Numbered from the stretch's first letter, positions 18,366 through 26,539 are shown. The stretch: 64,000 nucleotides of DNA from Streptomyces sp. SID13726 (GCF_010548375.1 NZ_JAAGLY010000008.1:62001-126000); one strand, 5' to 3'. The notes: generated from the letters alone by a model not told the origin. Translations and numbers: made by a program.

Positions 18366-19331
18366 TCACAGTGACCGCTGCGGCACCGGTGCCGTCGGGC
18401 CCTCGGCCTCTTCACGCCGTACGACCGCGGCGGCGGGCCGGACCCCCCGTAGCCGCCCGGCCACCGCCCCCTTGCCGACCCGGCCCCCCGACAACTGCCC
18501 CACCACGGTCGCCCCGAAAGCCACCGCCATCCCCACCACCTGCACCGGCGTCAGCGCCTGGCCCAGCGCCGCCCAGCCCACGATCGCGGCGGTGAGCGGG
18601 GAGAGCGGGCCGAGGAAGGTGACCTGGGTGGCGGTGAGGCGGCCGATGCCGCGGAACCAGAGCCAGTACGCGACGGCCGTGTTGGCGAGCGCGAGGTAGA
18701 GGTAGCCGCCGATCGCGGGGCCGTCGAGGGCGGGTGGGGCGCCCTCGACGAGCAGGGCGAGGGGCGCTATGAGCAGGCTGCCGGCGGTGAGCTGCCAGGC
18801 GGTGAGGGCGAGCGGGCCGACTCCCTCGGGGCGGCCCCAGCGCTTGGTCAGCACGGTGCCCGCGGACATCGAGGCGGTGCCGGCGAGCGCGGCGAGCACG
18901 CCGAGAAGGTCGAGGGCGCCGGCCGCCTTGAGCACGACCAGGCTGACGCCGAAGGCGGCCGTGAGCCCGGTGAGCACGCTCCGGGTCGTGGGCCGCTGCC
19001 CCAGCAGCCCGGCCGACAGCGCCACGACGATCAGCGGTCCGACCGACCCGACCACCGCGGCCATGCCGCCCGGCAGCCGGTACGCCGACAGGAACAGCAG
19101 CGGGAAGAAGGCGCCGATGTTCAGCGCGCCCAGCACCGCGGCCTTCCCCCACCACACGCCCCGCGGCAGCACCCGGGCGAGCGCGAGCAGCACAAGCCCG
19201 GCGGGCAGGGCCCGCATCACGCCGGTGAACAGGGGCCGGTCCGCCGGGAGGAACTCGGTGGTGACGGCGTAGGTGGTGCCCCAGGAGACCGGGGCGAGGG
19301 CGGTGAGCAGAACGGTGGTGAGACGGCTCAT
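18366..19331 (-). CDS. EamA/DMT-family transporter
   Basis: Inner-membrane protein of 321 residues with about ten hydrophobic helices in two homologous halves, the drug/metabolite transporter (EamA) pattern. Recognisable elements are APVSWGTTYAV at the start, and PVQVVGMAVAFGATVVGQL in the last helix. Members export amino acids, nucleosides or drugs; the substrate is not readable. ATG 19331 is chosen over an upstream in-frame ATG because it follows GAAGGGG and begins directly with the first helix. The promoter region contains a perfect palindrome between -35 and -10 positions, and the divergent neighbour is a MarR regulator, which should repress this gene. Confidence 0.9.
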   Translation of the reverse strand: MSRLTTVLLTALAPVSWGTTYAVTTEFLPADRPLFTGVMRALPAGLVLLALARVLPRGVWWGKAAVLGALNIGAFFPLLFLSAYRLPGGMAAVVGSVGPLIVVALSAGLLGQRPTTRSVLTGLTAAFGVSLVVLKAAGALDLLGVLAALAGTASMSAGTVLTKRWGRPEGVGPLALTAWQLTAGSLLIAPLALLVEGAPPALDGPAIGGYLYLALANTAVAYWLWFRGIGRLTATQVTFLGPLSPLTAAIVGWAALGQALTPVQVVGMAVAFGATVVGQLSGGRVGKGAVAGRLRGVRPAAAVVRREEAEGPTAPVPQRSL

Positions 19332-19381
19332 GACCGAGCCCCTTCCGAGGGTGGGGTGGCTCCTCCAGCAGTGCCTTGCAT

Positions 19382-19409
19382 GAAAGTAGCTTACCCCTAA
19401 GCTACTTTC
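19382..19409. promoter_or_regulatory. Perfect 28-bp palindromic operator (MarR type)
   Basis: Inverted repeat of 12-bp arms, GAAAGTAGCTTA and TAAGCTACTTTC, around CCCC. It is AT-rich in a very GC-rich genome and lies between the divergent marR-type and EamA genes. On the minus strand TTGACG (19410-19415) sits directly beside it and TAAGCT 16 bp further could serve as -10, so bound repressor would cover the transporter promoter. The same site ends 15 bp upstream of the regulator's -35. Confidence 0.85.
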
Positions 19410-19424
19410 CGTCAAGCCACTTGC

Positions 19425-19453
19425 TTGCGGGTGATCCTGGGAGCGCCGATACT
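19425..19453 (+). promoter_or_regulatory. Promoter of the marR-type gene, apparently leaderless
   Basis: TTGCGG (19425-19430), a 17-bp spacer, then GATACT (19448-19453). The ATG begins 7 nt after the -10, so transcription would start at or beside the A of the start codon. No Shine-Dalgarno sequence precedes the ATG, which agrees with a leaderless mRNA, common in Streptomyces. Confidence 0.6.
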
Positions 19454-19459
19454 CGGCAC

Positions 19460-19966
19460 ATGAGTGCAGAGCGCAAGGACGCCGTCGACGCGATCATCGA
19501 CCAGTGGGCGGCCGCGCGGCCCGACCTCGACACCAAGGCCATGGAGGTCTTCGGGCGGATCTTCCGCCTCTCCCGCACCATGGGCGACCGCATGGAGAAG
19601 GCGTACGCCCCCTACGGCATCTCACGCGGCGAGTTCGACGTCCTGGCCACGCTGCGCCGGTCCGGCGAGACCCACACCCTCTCCCCCCGGCAGCTCTCGG
19701 CCACCCTGATGCTCACCACCGGCGGCATGACCGGCCGCCTCGACAAGCTCGAACGCGCCGGTCTCCTGCGCCGCTCCCCCGACCCCCACGACCGCCGCGG
19801 CCTCCAGGTCACGCTCACGGAGAAGGGCCTGACCGTCATCGACGAGGCGGTCGGCGCGGGCCTCGCCGTCCAGACCCGGTCCCTCGCCACCCTCGACGAC
19901 GAACAGGCCGACCGCCTGGCCGACCTGCTGCGGGAGCTGCTGGCGGGGACGCCGGGGTCCGACTAG
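19460..19966 (+). CDS. MarR family transcriptional regulator
   Basis: Winged-helix regulator of 168 residues. The recognition region LSPRQLSATLMLTTGGMTGRLDKLERAGLLRR and the wing DPHDRRGLQVTLTEKG are diagnostic for MarR. It should bind the palindrome at 19382-19409 as a dimer and be released by a small-molecule ligand, derepressing the divergent EamA exporter. ATG 19460 is preferred over an upstream in-frame start that would run through the operator. Ligand unknown. Confidence 0.92.
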   Translation: MSAERKDAVDAIIDQWAAARPDLDTKAMEVFGRIFRLSRTMGDRMEKAYAPYGISRGEFDVLATLRRSGETHTLSPRQLSATLMLTTGGMTGRLDKLERAGLLRRSPDPHDRRGLQVTLTEKGLTVIDEAVGAGLAVQTRSLATLDDEQADRLADLLRELLAGTPGSD

Positions 19967-19999
19967 GGCCCTGCGTGCGCGGTCACCACGGGCGAGCGG

Positions 20000-20110
20000 G
20001 TCCGGCTCGCCCGCCTCGCCCGCCGCCCACGCCACGTACCCGTCGGGCCGCACCAGGACGGTCGTACGACGGTCTCCCGCCCGGCGCTCGGCGGCCGGCG
20101 GTGCTCCTGG
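20000..20110 (-). pseudogene. C-terminal relic of an FAD-dependent aromatic monooxygenase
   Basis: One minus-strand frame encodes DRRTTVLVRPDGYVAWAA, which matches the highly typical C-terminal strand and turn (VRPDGYVAW) of PheA/TfdB-type FAD-dependent monooxygenases. No FAD-binding domain, start codon or conserved upstream coding sequence accompanies it. The surrounding 320 bp between the MarR gene and the small membrane protein gene hold nothing else convincing. I read it as a deletion remnant. Confidence 0.4.
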
Positions 20111-20290
20111 AGGCCGTGGCGTGGCCGACGCCGACGCTCCAGCGGTGACTCACGGCGCCGAGCCCCTGACCCGGACAGGCCCCGCCGAGCCCCTGACCCA
20201 CCCGGGCCCGGACATGCCGAAGGCGCCGGCCTTGCCCGCGTACGGCTGGCGCTCGTACGCGGGCGGGACCGGCGCCCCGGTGAAGTGCGG

Positions 20291-20566
20291 TCAGGCCTTG
20301 GAGGCGGCCTTGGGCTTGCTCTTGGGGGCGAGCACACGGTGCTCCGCCTTGGACTTGTCCAGGACCATCACCAGTCCGGCGATGACGCCGAACAGCACGA
20401 GCGGGGCCACGACGAAGAGACCCAGCGTGTCGATGACGCTCAGACCCGTGCCGGGGTCGTCGCCGTCGTCGCGGGTCAGCGCCGAGGCCGGAACCGACAT
20501 GAGCAGCATCATCAGCGTCGTACCGGCAGCCAGGGCGCCGGCGCGCAGGGCGTTCTTCTTGTCCAC
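20291..20566 (-). CDS. Small secreted or membrane protein
   Basis: Protein of 91 residues. A Lys-rich start (MDKKNALRAG) leads into a hydrophobic signal-like segment ending PASA at about residue 28. An acidic stretch (RDDGDDPG) is followed by a second hydrophobic helix (VIDTLGLFVVAPLVLFGVIAG), then a Lys-rich tail KSKPKAASKA. This suggests a type I membrane protein with a basic cytoplasmic tail. GTG 20566 lies 8 nt after GATACT on the same strand, so a leaderless or very short 5' end is possible. Function unknown. Confidence 0.7.
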   Translation of the reverse strand: MDKKNALRAGALAAGTTLMMLLMSVPASALTRDDGDDPGTGLSVIDTLGLFVVAPLVLFGVIAGLVMVLDKSKAEHRVLAPKSKPKAASKA

Positions 20567-20750
20567 GGGCCCAAAGTATCCAACGCCGGTTCGGCCCGCG
20601 CGCCCGGGGTGCCGTATGAGGCGCGAGGGGGCACATGCCGACTGGCGGCGACCACAGCCCACCAGGGGCGCGGGGCCGCGTCGATGTGCGGCTCCGCCGC
20701 GTGGGCGCGACCAGCCCCGCCCGCCCGCACCCGAAGTCGGACCGGCACCC

Positions 20751-22805
20751 CTACGGCGCCCGCAGCACCTCCACCAACGCATGCAGCCGAGGTGAGGACG
20801 CCAGATCCTCCAACGTCACCACCCGCCCCTCCCCGTCCGCGATCGGCAACCGCCAGTTCGGATACTGGTCCCACGTCCCCGGCAGGTTCTGCGGCCTCCG
20901 GTCCCCCACCGCGTCCGGCAGCCAGACCCCCACCATCCGGGCCGGGGTGTGCAGCAGGAACCGGTGCACGGCCTGGATCTGCGCCTCCTCCGAGGCGAGG
21001 TCCGCGCCACCCGCCGTACCGTGCAGCAGCCCCAGGCGGGCCAGCAGCTCCAGCCACTCCCCGGCGTCCGCCGCCGCCTCCGCCCGTTCCTCCTCCAGCG
21101 GCCGGGTCAACAGGCCCAGGCTGTCGCGGAGTTCGACGTGCTCCCCGGTGAGACGGGAGGCGGTCGGCGGCAGATCGTGGGTGGTCGCGGTCGCCAGACA
21201 GTCCGCACGCCACCGCTCCGGCGGCAACGGACGCCCGTCCCCCTCCCAGTCCCGCTCGAACCAGAGCACCGACGTGCCGAGCACCCCGCGCTCGCGCAGC
21301 ACCTCGCGCACACCGGGCTCCACCGTCCCGAGATCCTCGCCGATGACGATCGCCCCGGCCCGCGAGGCCTCAAGCACCAGCACGGCGAGCATGGCCTCGG
21401 CGTCGTAGCGGACGTACGTCCCTTCCGTGGGCGGATGCCCCTGCGGGACCCACCACAGCCGGAACAGCCCCATGACGTGGTCGATGCGCAGCGCGCCGGC
21501 GTACCGGAACAGGGCGCGCAGCAGCTGCCGGTAGGGCGCGTACCCGGACTCCGCGAGCCGGTCGGGGCGCCACGGCGGCAACCCCCAGTCCTGGCCGCGG
21601 GCGTTGAAGGCGTCCGGGGGCGCTCCTACGGACATCCCGGCCGCGAAGTACGCCTGTTGGGCCCATGCGTCCGCGCCCTCGGGATGCACGCCGACCGCGA
21701 GGTCGTGGACGACGCCCACCGCCATGCCCGCTTCCCGCGCGACCCTTTGTGCGGCGCCGAGTTGGCTCTCGGTGAGCCAGGCGAGGCGGGAGTAGAAGTC
21801 GACGCGGTCCATCGACTCGCCGCGCGCACGGGCCGTTTCGGGCGAGCGCGGGTCACGCAGTGCGGCGGGCCAGCCGCGCCAGTCCGAGCCGTGCGTCTCG
21901 GCGAGCGCGTACCAGGTGGCGTGGTCCTCCAACGCCTCGCCGCCCTCGGCGAGATAGTCGGCGTAGGCGGCCCGGCGGCCCGGCCCGAGCTCCACCTCGC
22001 GGACGATCTCCAGCGCCTCCCGCTTCAGCTCCCAGACGGCGTCCCGGTCGATCAACGCGCCCTTCTCCAGCACCGCTTCACGCAGCCGCTCGGCCCGCTC
22101 GCGCAGGGTCCGCAGCCGGTCGGGGTCGGTGACATGGGCGTACTCGGGGATGTCCTCGATCCGCAGGTGCACCGGGTCGGGGAAGCGACGCGAGGAGGGC
22201 CGGTAGGGGGACGGGTCGGTGGGGGCGCCGGGCACGGCCGCGTGCAGCGGGTTGACCTGGACGAAGCCGGCGCCGAGGGCGCGTCCCGCCCAGGAGGCCA
22301 GTTCGGCGAGGTCACCGAGGTCGCCCATGCCCCAGGAGCGGTGCGAGAGCAGGGAGTAGAGCTGGACGAGGAGGCCGTACGACCGCCCCGGCGGGGGGGG
22401 CAGCCGGGGCGGGGCCACGATCAAGTGGGCGTCGGCGGTGCGGCCGTCGGGGGCGGTGGCGGTCAACCGATGGACGCCGGGCGGGAGTTGGTCGGCGGCG
22501 GCGCGGGTCTCGCCCTGTTCGGTCTCGATCCGCAGCCGGGTGCCCTCCGGCAGGGCCGCGGCGAAGGCGGGCGGGGCGCCGCTCCAGCACACCACCGTCG
22601 GCGGCAGCAGGCGTTCGCCCAGCTCGCGCTCGCGGGCCGCGAGGGCCGCGGCCGGGTCGCCCGCGTCGACGCCCAGCGCGGCCAGGGCCAGCGTGACGGC
22701 GGTGGCGGAGGCGGCGACCGTACGGTCCGGAGCGGGCTGGTAGGAGGTGGCGACGCCGTACGACTCGGCGAGCCGGGAGAGCTCCGGTCCGGGGGGCTCC
22801 GCCAT
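20751..22805 (-). CDS. malQ: 4-alpha-glucanotransferase (amylomaltase)
   Basis: GH77 enzyme of 684 residues that moves 4-alpha-glucan segments between acceptors during maltodextrin and glycogen metabolism. Conserved elements include RIDHVMGLFRLWWVP (nucleophile Asp), IGEDLGTVEPGVREVL (acid/base Glu) and THDLPPTASRLTGEH (third Asp). Its ATG follows the stop of the 70-residue upstream ORF with no gap (TAG-ATG), so translation is probably coupled. The extended N-terminal domain of about 150 residues is usual for actinobacterial MalQ. Confidence 0.94.
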   Translation of the reverse strand: MAEPPGPELSRLAESYGVATSYQPAPDRTVAASATAVTLALAALGVDAGDPAAALAARERELGERLLPPTVVCWSGAPPAFAAALPEGTRLRIETEQGETRAAADQLPPGVHRLTATAPDGRTADAHLIVAPPRLPPPPGRSYGLLVQLYSLLSHRSWGMGDLGDLAELASWAGRALGAGFVQVNPLHAAVPGAPTDPSPYRPSSRRFPDPVHLRIEDIPEYAHVTDPDRLRTLRERAERLREAVLEKGALIDRDAVWELKREALEIVREVELGPGRRAAYADYLAEGGEALEDHATWYALAETHGSDWRGWPAALRDPRSPETARARGESMDRVDFYSRLAWLTESQLGAAQRVAREAGMAVGVVHDLAVGVHPEGADAWAQQAYFAAGMSVGAPPDAFNARGQDWGLPPWRPDRLAESGYAPYRQLLRALFRYAGALRIDHVMGLFRLWWVPQGHPPTEGTYVRYDAEAMLAVLVLEASRAGAIVIGEDLGTVEPGVREVLRERGVLGTSVLWFERDWEGDGRPLPPERWRADCLATATTHDLPPTASRLTGEHVELRDSLGLLTRPLEEERAEAAADAGEWLELLARLGLLHGTAGGADLASEEAQIQAVHRFLLHTPARMVGVWLPDAVGDRRPQNLPGTWDQYPNWRLPIADGEGRVVTLEDLASSPRLHALVEVLRAP

Positions 22806-23018
22806 CTAGGGCTCCAGGTGGGCGTGCGACTCACTGGTGAGGGGGGCGGCGTCGGCGAGCGGGGGTTCGCTGGTGAGGGGTTCGGCGTCGGGCAGGGGTG
22901 GTTCGCTGGTGAGCGGGGTCTCGGTGCAGGCGCCTTCCGCGCTGAAGACACAGAAGTGGTCAGCGGGCGCCTCGGGTTTGGACAGGGCCGAGAGCAGAAG
23001 ATGTGCCGATGCGGCCAC
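22806..23018 (-). CDS. 70-residue protein with PLTSEPPL repeats, coupled to malQ
   Basis: GTG start with a perfect AAGGAGG 5 nt upstream, the strongest ribosome binding site in this part of the window. The protein starts AASAHLLLSALSKPEAP, has two Cys (HFCVF, EGACTE), then repeats PLTSEPPLPDAE / PLTSEPPLADAA / PLTSES. It ends with a TAG immediately followed by the malQ ATG. There is no signal or membrane segment. I do not recognise the family. It could be a real small protein or serve mainly as a translated leader for malQ. Confidence 0.6.
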   Translation of the reverse strand: MAASAHLLLSALSKPEAPADHFCVFSAEGACTETPLTSEPPLPDAEPLTSEPPLADAAPLTSESHAHLEP

Positions 23019-23030
23019 GGGGGCCTCCTT

Positions 23031-23072
23031 GTCGAGTTGGTCGAGTTGGTCGATCTGGTCTCGCTGGTCGAG
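23031..23072. repeat. 9-bp tandem array in the leader of the malQ operon
   Basis: Units GTCGAGTTG, GTCGAGTTG, GTCGATCTG, GTCTCGCTG and GTCGAG run directly up to the AAGGAGG of the 70-residue ORF, so on the minus strand the 5' untranslated RNA is a CTCGACCAA-type repeat. Confidence 0.75.
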
Positions 23073-23159
23073 TACGACGACGGGGGTTATCGCAGCCCTA
23101 CCCAGTGAACGCGAGAGCAGACGTGCGGGCGAGAGAAGTCTCTTTCTCCAAGATCACTA

Positions 23160-23189
23160 TTCACTCAGTACATGTACTTGATGCATAGT
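23160..23189 (+). promoter_or_regulatory. padR promoter with palindromic operator
   Basis: AGTACATGTACT (23167-23178) is a perfect 12-bp palindrome of the type bound by PadR regulators. It falls in the 18-bp spacer between TTCACT (23160-23165) and CATAGT (23184-23189). The ATG lies 8 nt after this -10. Autoregulation by the downstream PadR protein is the simplest reading. Confidence 0.6.
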
Positions 23190-23196
23190 GGAGTCC

Positions 23197-23730
23197 ATGA
23201 GCACCCGCCACATCCTGCTGGGGCTGCTCGCGGGAGGGCCGAGCCATGGCTACGACCTCAAGCGACGCCACGACGACCGTTTCCCGCAGGCCCGTCCGCT
23301 GGCCTACGGGCAGGTCTACACGACCCTGCAACGCCTGGTCAGGGACGGTCTCGCGGAGACCTGCGGCACCGACTCGGACGGCGGCCCGGAGCGCACGACG
23401 TACCGGTCGACGGAGGCGGGGACGCGGGAACTGGCCGCGTGGGCCGGGGAGATCGCCCCGCCGGCGCCCTTCGTGACGAACGAGATCTTCGCCAAGGTCG
23501 TCGTCTCGATCCTGGCCGGCGGTGACCCGGACGCGTATCTGCGGGCCCAGCGTGCCGCTCACATGGCGCGGATGCGGGAGCTCACGGCGGTCAAGACCGC
23601 GCCGGGGGCCGACCTCGCGACGGTGCTCTCGGCGGACTTCGCCCTCAACCACCTCGACGCCGACCTCCGCTGGATGACGACCACGGCGGCCCGGCTCACC
23701 ACTCTGACCACGGAGGTCCACCCGGCATGA
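23197..23730 (+). CDS. PadR family transcriptional regulator
   Basis: Protein of 177 residues. The PadR winged helix is clear: RHILLGLLAGGPSHGYDLK, then GQVYTTLQRLVRDGLAE and the wing RTTYRSTEAG. The C-terminal half is the helical dimerisation region. ATG 23197 is used with GGAG just before it; GTG 23188 is an alternative. Its stop overlaps the start of the next frame (ATGA). PadR genes of this type often lead operons for ABC exporters, which is what the downstream remnant once encoded; the regulator itself looks intact. Confidence 0.92.
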   Translation: MSTRHILLGLLAGGPSHGYDLKRRHDDRFPQARPLAYGQVYTTLQRLVRDGLAETCGTDSDGGPERTTYRSTEAGTRELAAWAGEIAPPAPFVTNEIFAKVVVSILAGGDPDAYLRAQRAAHMARMRELTAVKTAPGADLATVLSADFALNHLDADLRWMTTTAARLTTLTTEVHPA

Positions 23731-24233
23731 CCGACAAGGGGGAACACACGGTGCCGCTTCTGGAGGGACGCGGCCTCGTGAAGGCGTACGGCAGGACGGA
23801 GGCCCTGCGGGGTGCCACGGTCGCCCTCATGGCGTACTACACGACCGGCGTCGACCTGACGGCGGTCGCGGTCCTCGTCGCCCTCGCGCTGGTCCTGACG
23901 GCGCTGGCCGTCGGCACCGTGGAGTCCCTGGCCACCCGGCGCCGGGGGCTGGCCGCGCAGGTCGCCGCCGGGGTGCCGTACCGGGTGCTGGCCAGGGCGC
24001 TGCTCCTGGAGACCGCGCTGCCGCTGGCCCCCGCGGGCGCGGTGGCGGGCGCCGGCGGCACCGCGATCGGGCTCTGGTACGCCTCGCTGGCCGCTCCGGA
24101 CGCGGCGACGGGACCGCCGTACACCGCGCTCCTGGTGCCCGTGGCGGTCTACACGGCCTGCCTCCTGGCCGCAGCCGCCTCACTACCCCTGCTGCGCCGC
24201 TCGGCCCGCCCGGCGGAACTCAGGTACACGTAG
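23727..24233 (+). pseudogene. ABC transporter operon remnant: ATPase start fused to permease end
   Basis: The first ~33 codons (PLLEGRGLVKAYGRTEALRGA) are the beginning of an ABC ATPase, up to the strand before Walker A. The frame then passes directly into the last ~135 residues of an FtsX-type permease, with two to three hydrophobic helices, SLATRRRGLAAQVAAGVPYRVLAR and the typical ending RRSARPAELRYT. Walker A, Q-loop, signature and Walker B are all absent. The simplest history is one in-frame internal deletion across an ATPase-permease operon downstream of padR, with the junction near 23817-23835. The fused 168-residue product could still be made but cannot be an ABC transporter. Confidence 0.8.
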
Positions 24234-24352
24234 AGGACACGACCACCCGCCCCACGCCCGCGACGACCCCCACGGCCTGCCCCCTGACCACAGCCGACCC
24301 ACTGCCCCTCCTGCGCCGCTCGGCCCGCCCGGCGGAACTCAGATACACGTGA
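24142..24352 (+). repeat. 119-bp-period tandem duplication of a gene end
   Basis: Positions 24142-24233 and 24261-24352 align with a constant offset of 119 bp and no gaps; the 3' 45 bases (CTGCGCCGCTCGGCCCGCCC onward) are nearly identical. The first copy encodes the last 30 residues and stop of the permease remnant. The second is an untranslated, more diverged copy that also ends in a stop (TGA for TAG). Confidence 0.85.
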
Positions 24353-24436
24353 GGGCGTGGCGGTCCGGTCCCGGGGGCGCGGGCCTCCGGGGCCGGACGT
24401 GAGCCGAGTGCGGCAACACAAAGGCCCGGATCGTCG

Positions 24437-24973
24437 TCAGGCTGAGATGCCGTCGATCCGGGCCATGGCGTCCTCCGCGCCGTACGGCTGCAAGTAGGGC
24501 AGCCAGCGCGGGTCCCTATGCCCGGTGCCGATGATGCGCCAGGCCAGTCCGGTGGGTGGTGCGGGTTTGTGGCGCAGCCGCCAGCCGATCTCGAACAGAT
24601 GTCGGTCGGCCTTCACGTGGTTGCAGCGGCGGCAGGACGCCACCACGTTGTCCCAGACGTGCTTGCCCCCGCGGCTGCGCGGAATGACATGGTCGACGCT
24701 GGTTGCGACGCCACCGCAGTACATGCACCGGCCCCCGTCGCGCGCGAAGAGCGCCCTGCGGGTGAGAGGCACGGGACCCCGGTAGGGAACCCTGACGAAC
24801 CTTTTGAGCCGGACCACGCTGGGTGCGGGGACTGTGACGGTCGCGCTGTGCATGAAGGCGCCGGATTCTTCCAGGGAGACCGCTTTGTTCTCCAGGACGA
24901 GGACGAGCGCGCGGCGGAGCGGTACGACGCCGAGGGGCTCGTACGACGCGTTGAGTACCAGGACATGCGGCAC
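24437..24973 (-). CDS. HNH endonuclease
   Basis: Protein of 178 residues with an HNH nuclease core: C-x2-C (CMYC), DHVIPRSRGG, then W-x-N-x-V-x-S-C-x2-C-N and a Lys/Arg tail. The N-terminal PHVLVLNASYEPLGVVPLRRA is shared by a widely conserved actinobacterial HNH family of unknown target. GTG 24973 is chosen for its AAGGAGG at 5 nt spacing; the frame is open further upstream but without such a signal. It is divergent from the MscS gene, and the 282-bp gap holds a short inverted repeat (GGTGAG/CTCACC, 25174-25190) and no other gene. Confidence 0.9.
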   Translation of the reverse strand: MPHVLVLNASYEPLGVVPLRRALVLVLENKAVSLEESGAFMHSATVTVPAPSVVRLKRFVRVPYRGPVPLTRRALFARDGGRCMYCGGVATSVDHVIPRSRGGKHVWDNVVASCRRCNHVKADRHLFEIGWRLRHKPAPPTGLAWRIIGTGHRDPRWLPYLQPYGAEDAMARIDGISA

Positions 24974-25255
24974 GGATGCCTCCTTGGGCGTCGGCGGCGC
25001 GTGGCTCGCGCCGGGACGATCTGAGGTCAGTCTCCCCTCTTGGCCGGGAGAAACGCCACCATGTCCCGGTAACGGGCTGGGAGTGTTTTCGACCACACCT
25101 TTCTTCATCCCCAGGTGAGAGCTGTCTCTCCCTCGAACATTGCAACGATCCACACACGATGCACCGTTAGTGTGGTGAGCCTGCCTCACCGGTGACCTTT
25201 TCGTGACCTTGACCGCCGTGCCGGGAGGTGGAAGCAGCACCTGGAGGTACCTGCC

Positions 25256-26362
25256 GTGTCCTTGTCCGCCGTCCTACTGGCCGCCGGTTCGTCACCGACG
25301 CCGACTCCCTCGGAGTCGCCGTCCGCCGTGACGGTCCCGTCCCTCCAGGACGCCCAGGAGAGCGCGACGAACGCCGCGAGCTGGGTCGAGCAGAACTGGT
25401 CGACCTGGCTGGCGATCAGCCTGCGCGTCCTGCTCATCCTGGTGATCGCCGGGGTGCTGAGAATGGTCGTGCGGCGGGCCATCACCAAGCTGATAGACCG
25501 GATGAACCGCACCGCCCAGGCGGTCGACGGCACCGCGATCGGCGGTCTGCTCGTCAACAACGAGCGGCGCCGGCAGCGCTCGCAGGCGATCGGCTCGGTG
25601 CTGCGCTCGGTGGCGAGCTTCATCATCATGGGCACGGCCGCCCTGATGGTCCTCGGCGCCTTCGAGATCAACCTCGCCCCGCTGCTGGCCTCCGCCGGTG
25701 TCGCGGGCGTGGCGATCGGCTTCGGCGCCCGCAACCTGGTGACGGACTTCCTCTCCGGTGTCTTCATGATCCTGGAGGACCAGTACGGCGTCGGCGACAC
25801 CATCGACGCGGGCGTGGCCTCCGGCGAGGTCATCGAGGTCGGCCTGCGCGTGACCAAGCTGCGCGGCGACAACGGCGAGATCTGGTACGTCCGCAACGGC
25901 GAGGTCAAGCGCATCGGCAACCTCTCCCAGGGCTGGGCGACGGCCGGCGTGGACGTGACCGTGCGGGCCTCCGAGGACCTCGACAAGGTGCGCCGGGTGC
26001 TGAACGAGGTCGCCGAGAAGATGAGCAAGGAAGAGCCCTGGAACGAACTGCTGTGGAGCCCGATCGAGGTCCTCGGCCTGGACAGCGTCCTGCTGGACTC
26101 CATGGTCGTGCGGGTCTCCGCGAAGACCATGCCCGGCAAGTCCCTCACCGTGGAGCGCGAACTGCGCTGGCGCGTCAAGCACGCCTTCGACGCGGCGGAC
26201 ATCCGCATCGTCGGCGGCGCGATCGTCCTCACGGCGGAGGAGGCCGCCGACCCGACCGCGGCGGTCGCGGCCCCGTCGGTCTTCTCCAACGCCGACTCCG
26301 CGCAGTCGGCGGCGGCCTCCCCGATCGCCTCGACTCCGGCGCAGCGTCCGGCGGCGAAGTAG
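25256..26362 (+). CDS. Mechanosensitive channel, MscS family
   Basis: Protein of 368 residues. There is an extracytoplasmic Pro/Ser-rich N-terminus, a helix at about 50-75, a second at about 120-140, then the pore-lining TM3 with the conserved Gly/Ala pattern (LLASAGVAGVAIGFGARNLVTDFLSG). The MscS beta domain follows (YGVGDTI...GEVIEVGLRVTKLR..GEIWYVRNGEV). It opens on membrane tension and releases solutes on osmotic downshift. GGAGG precedes GTG 25256 by 8 nt. The C-terminal 40 residues are an Ala/Pro-rich low-complexity tail. Confidence 0.94.
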   Translation: MSLSAVLLAAGSSPTPTPSESPSAVTVPSLQDAQESATNAASWVEQNWSTWLAISLRVLLILVIAGVLRMVVRRAITKLIDRMNRTAQAVDGTAIGGLLVNNERRRQRSQAIGSVLRSVASFIIMGTAALMVLGAFEINLAPLLASAGVAGVAIGFGARNLVTDFLSGVFMILEDQYGVGDTIDAGVASGEVIEVGLRVTKLRGDNGEIWYVRNGEVKRIGNLSQGWATAGVDVTVRASEDLDKVRRVLNEVAEKMSKEEPWNELLWSPIEVLGLDSVLLDSMVVRVSAKTMPGKSLTVERELRWRVKHAFDAADIRIVGGAIVLTAEEAADPTAAVAAPSVFSNADSAQSAAASPIASTPAQRPAAK

Positions 26363-26539
26363 GGCGGGCGGGAAGTGTCCGACGGCGCGGCAGCGCGGGC
26401 GGGAAGCGTCCGCGAACTCGCCTCCTTCACATGACCCCCGCATTCCGGCCATAAGAGTGATCGTTTAAGGTCACCTCCACGGCAGGCCCTTGTTCTGGAG
26501 CGCAACGCCCGGGGGCCCGCCGTGAAGGTGGGGAAACAC

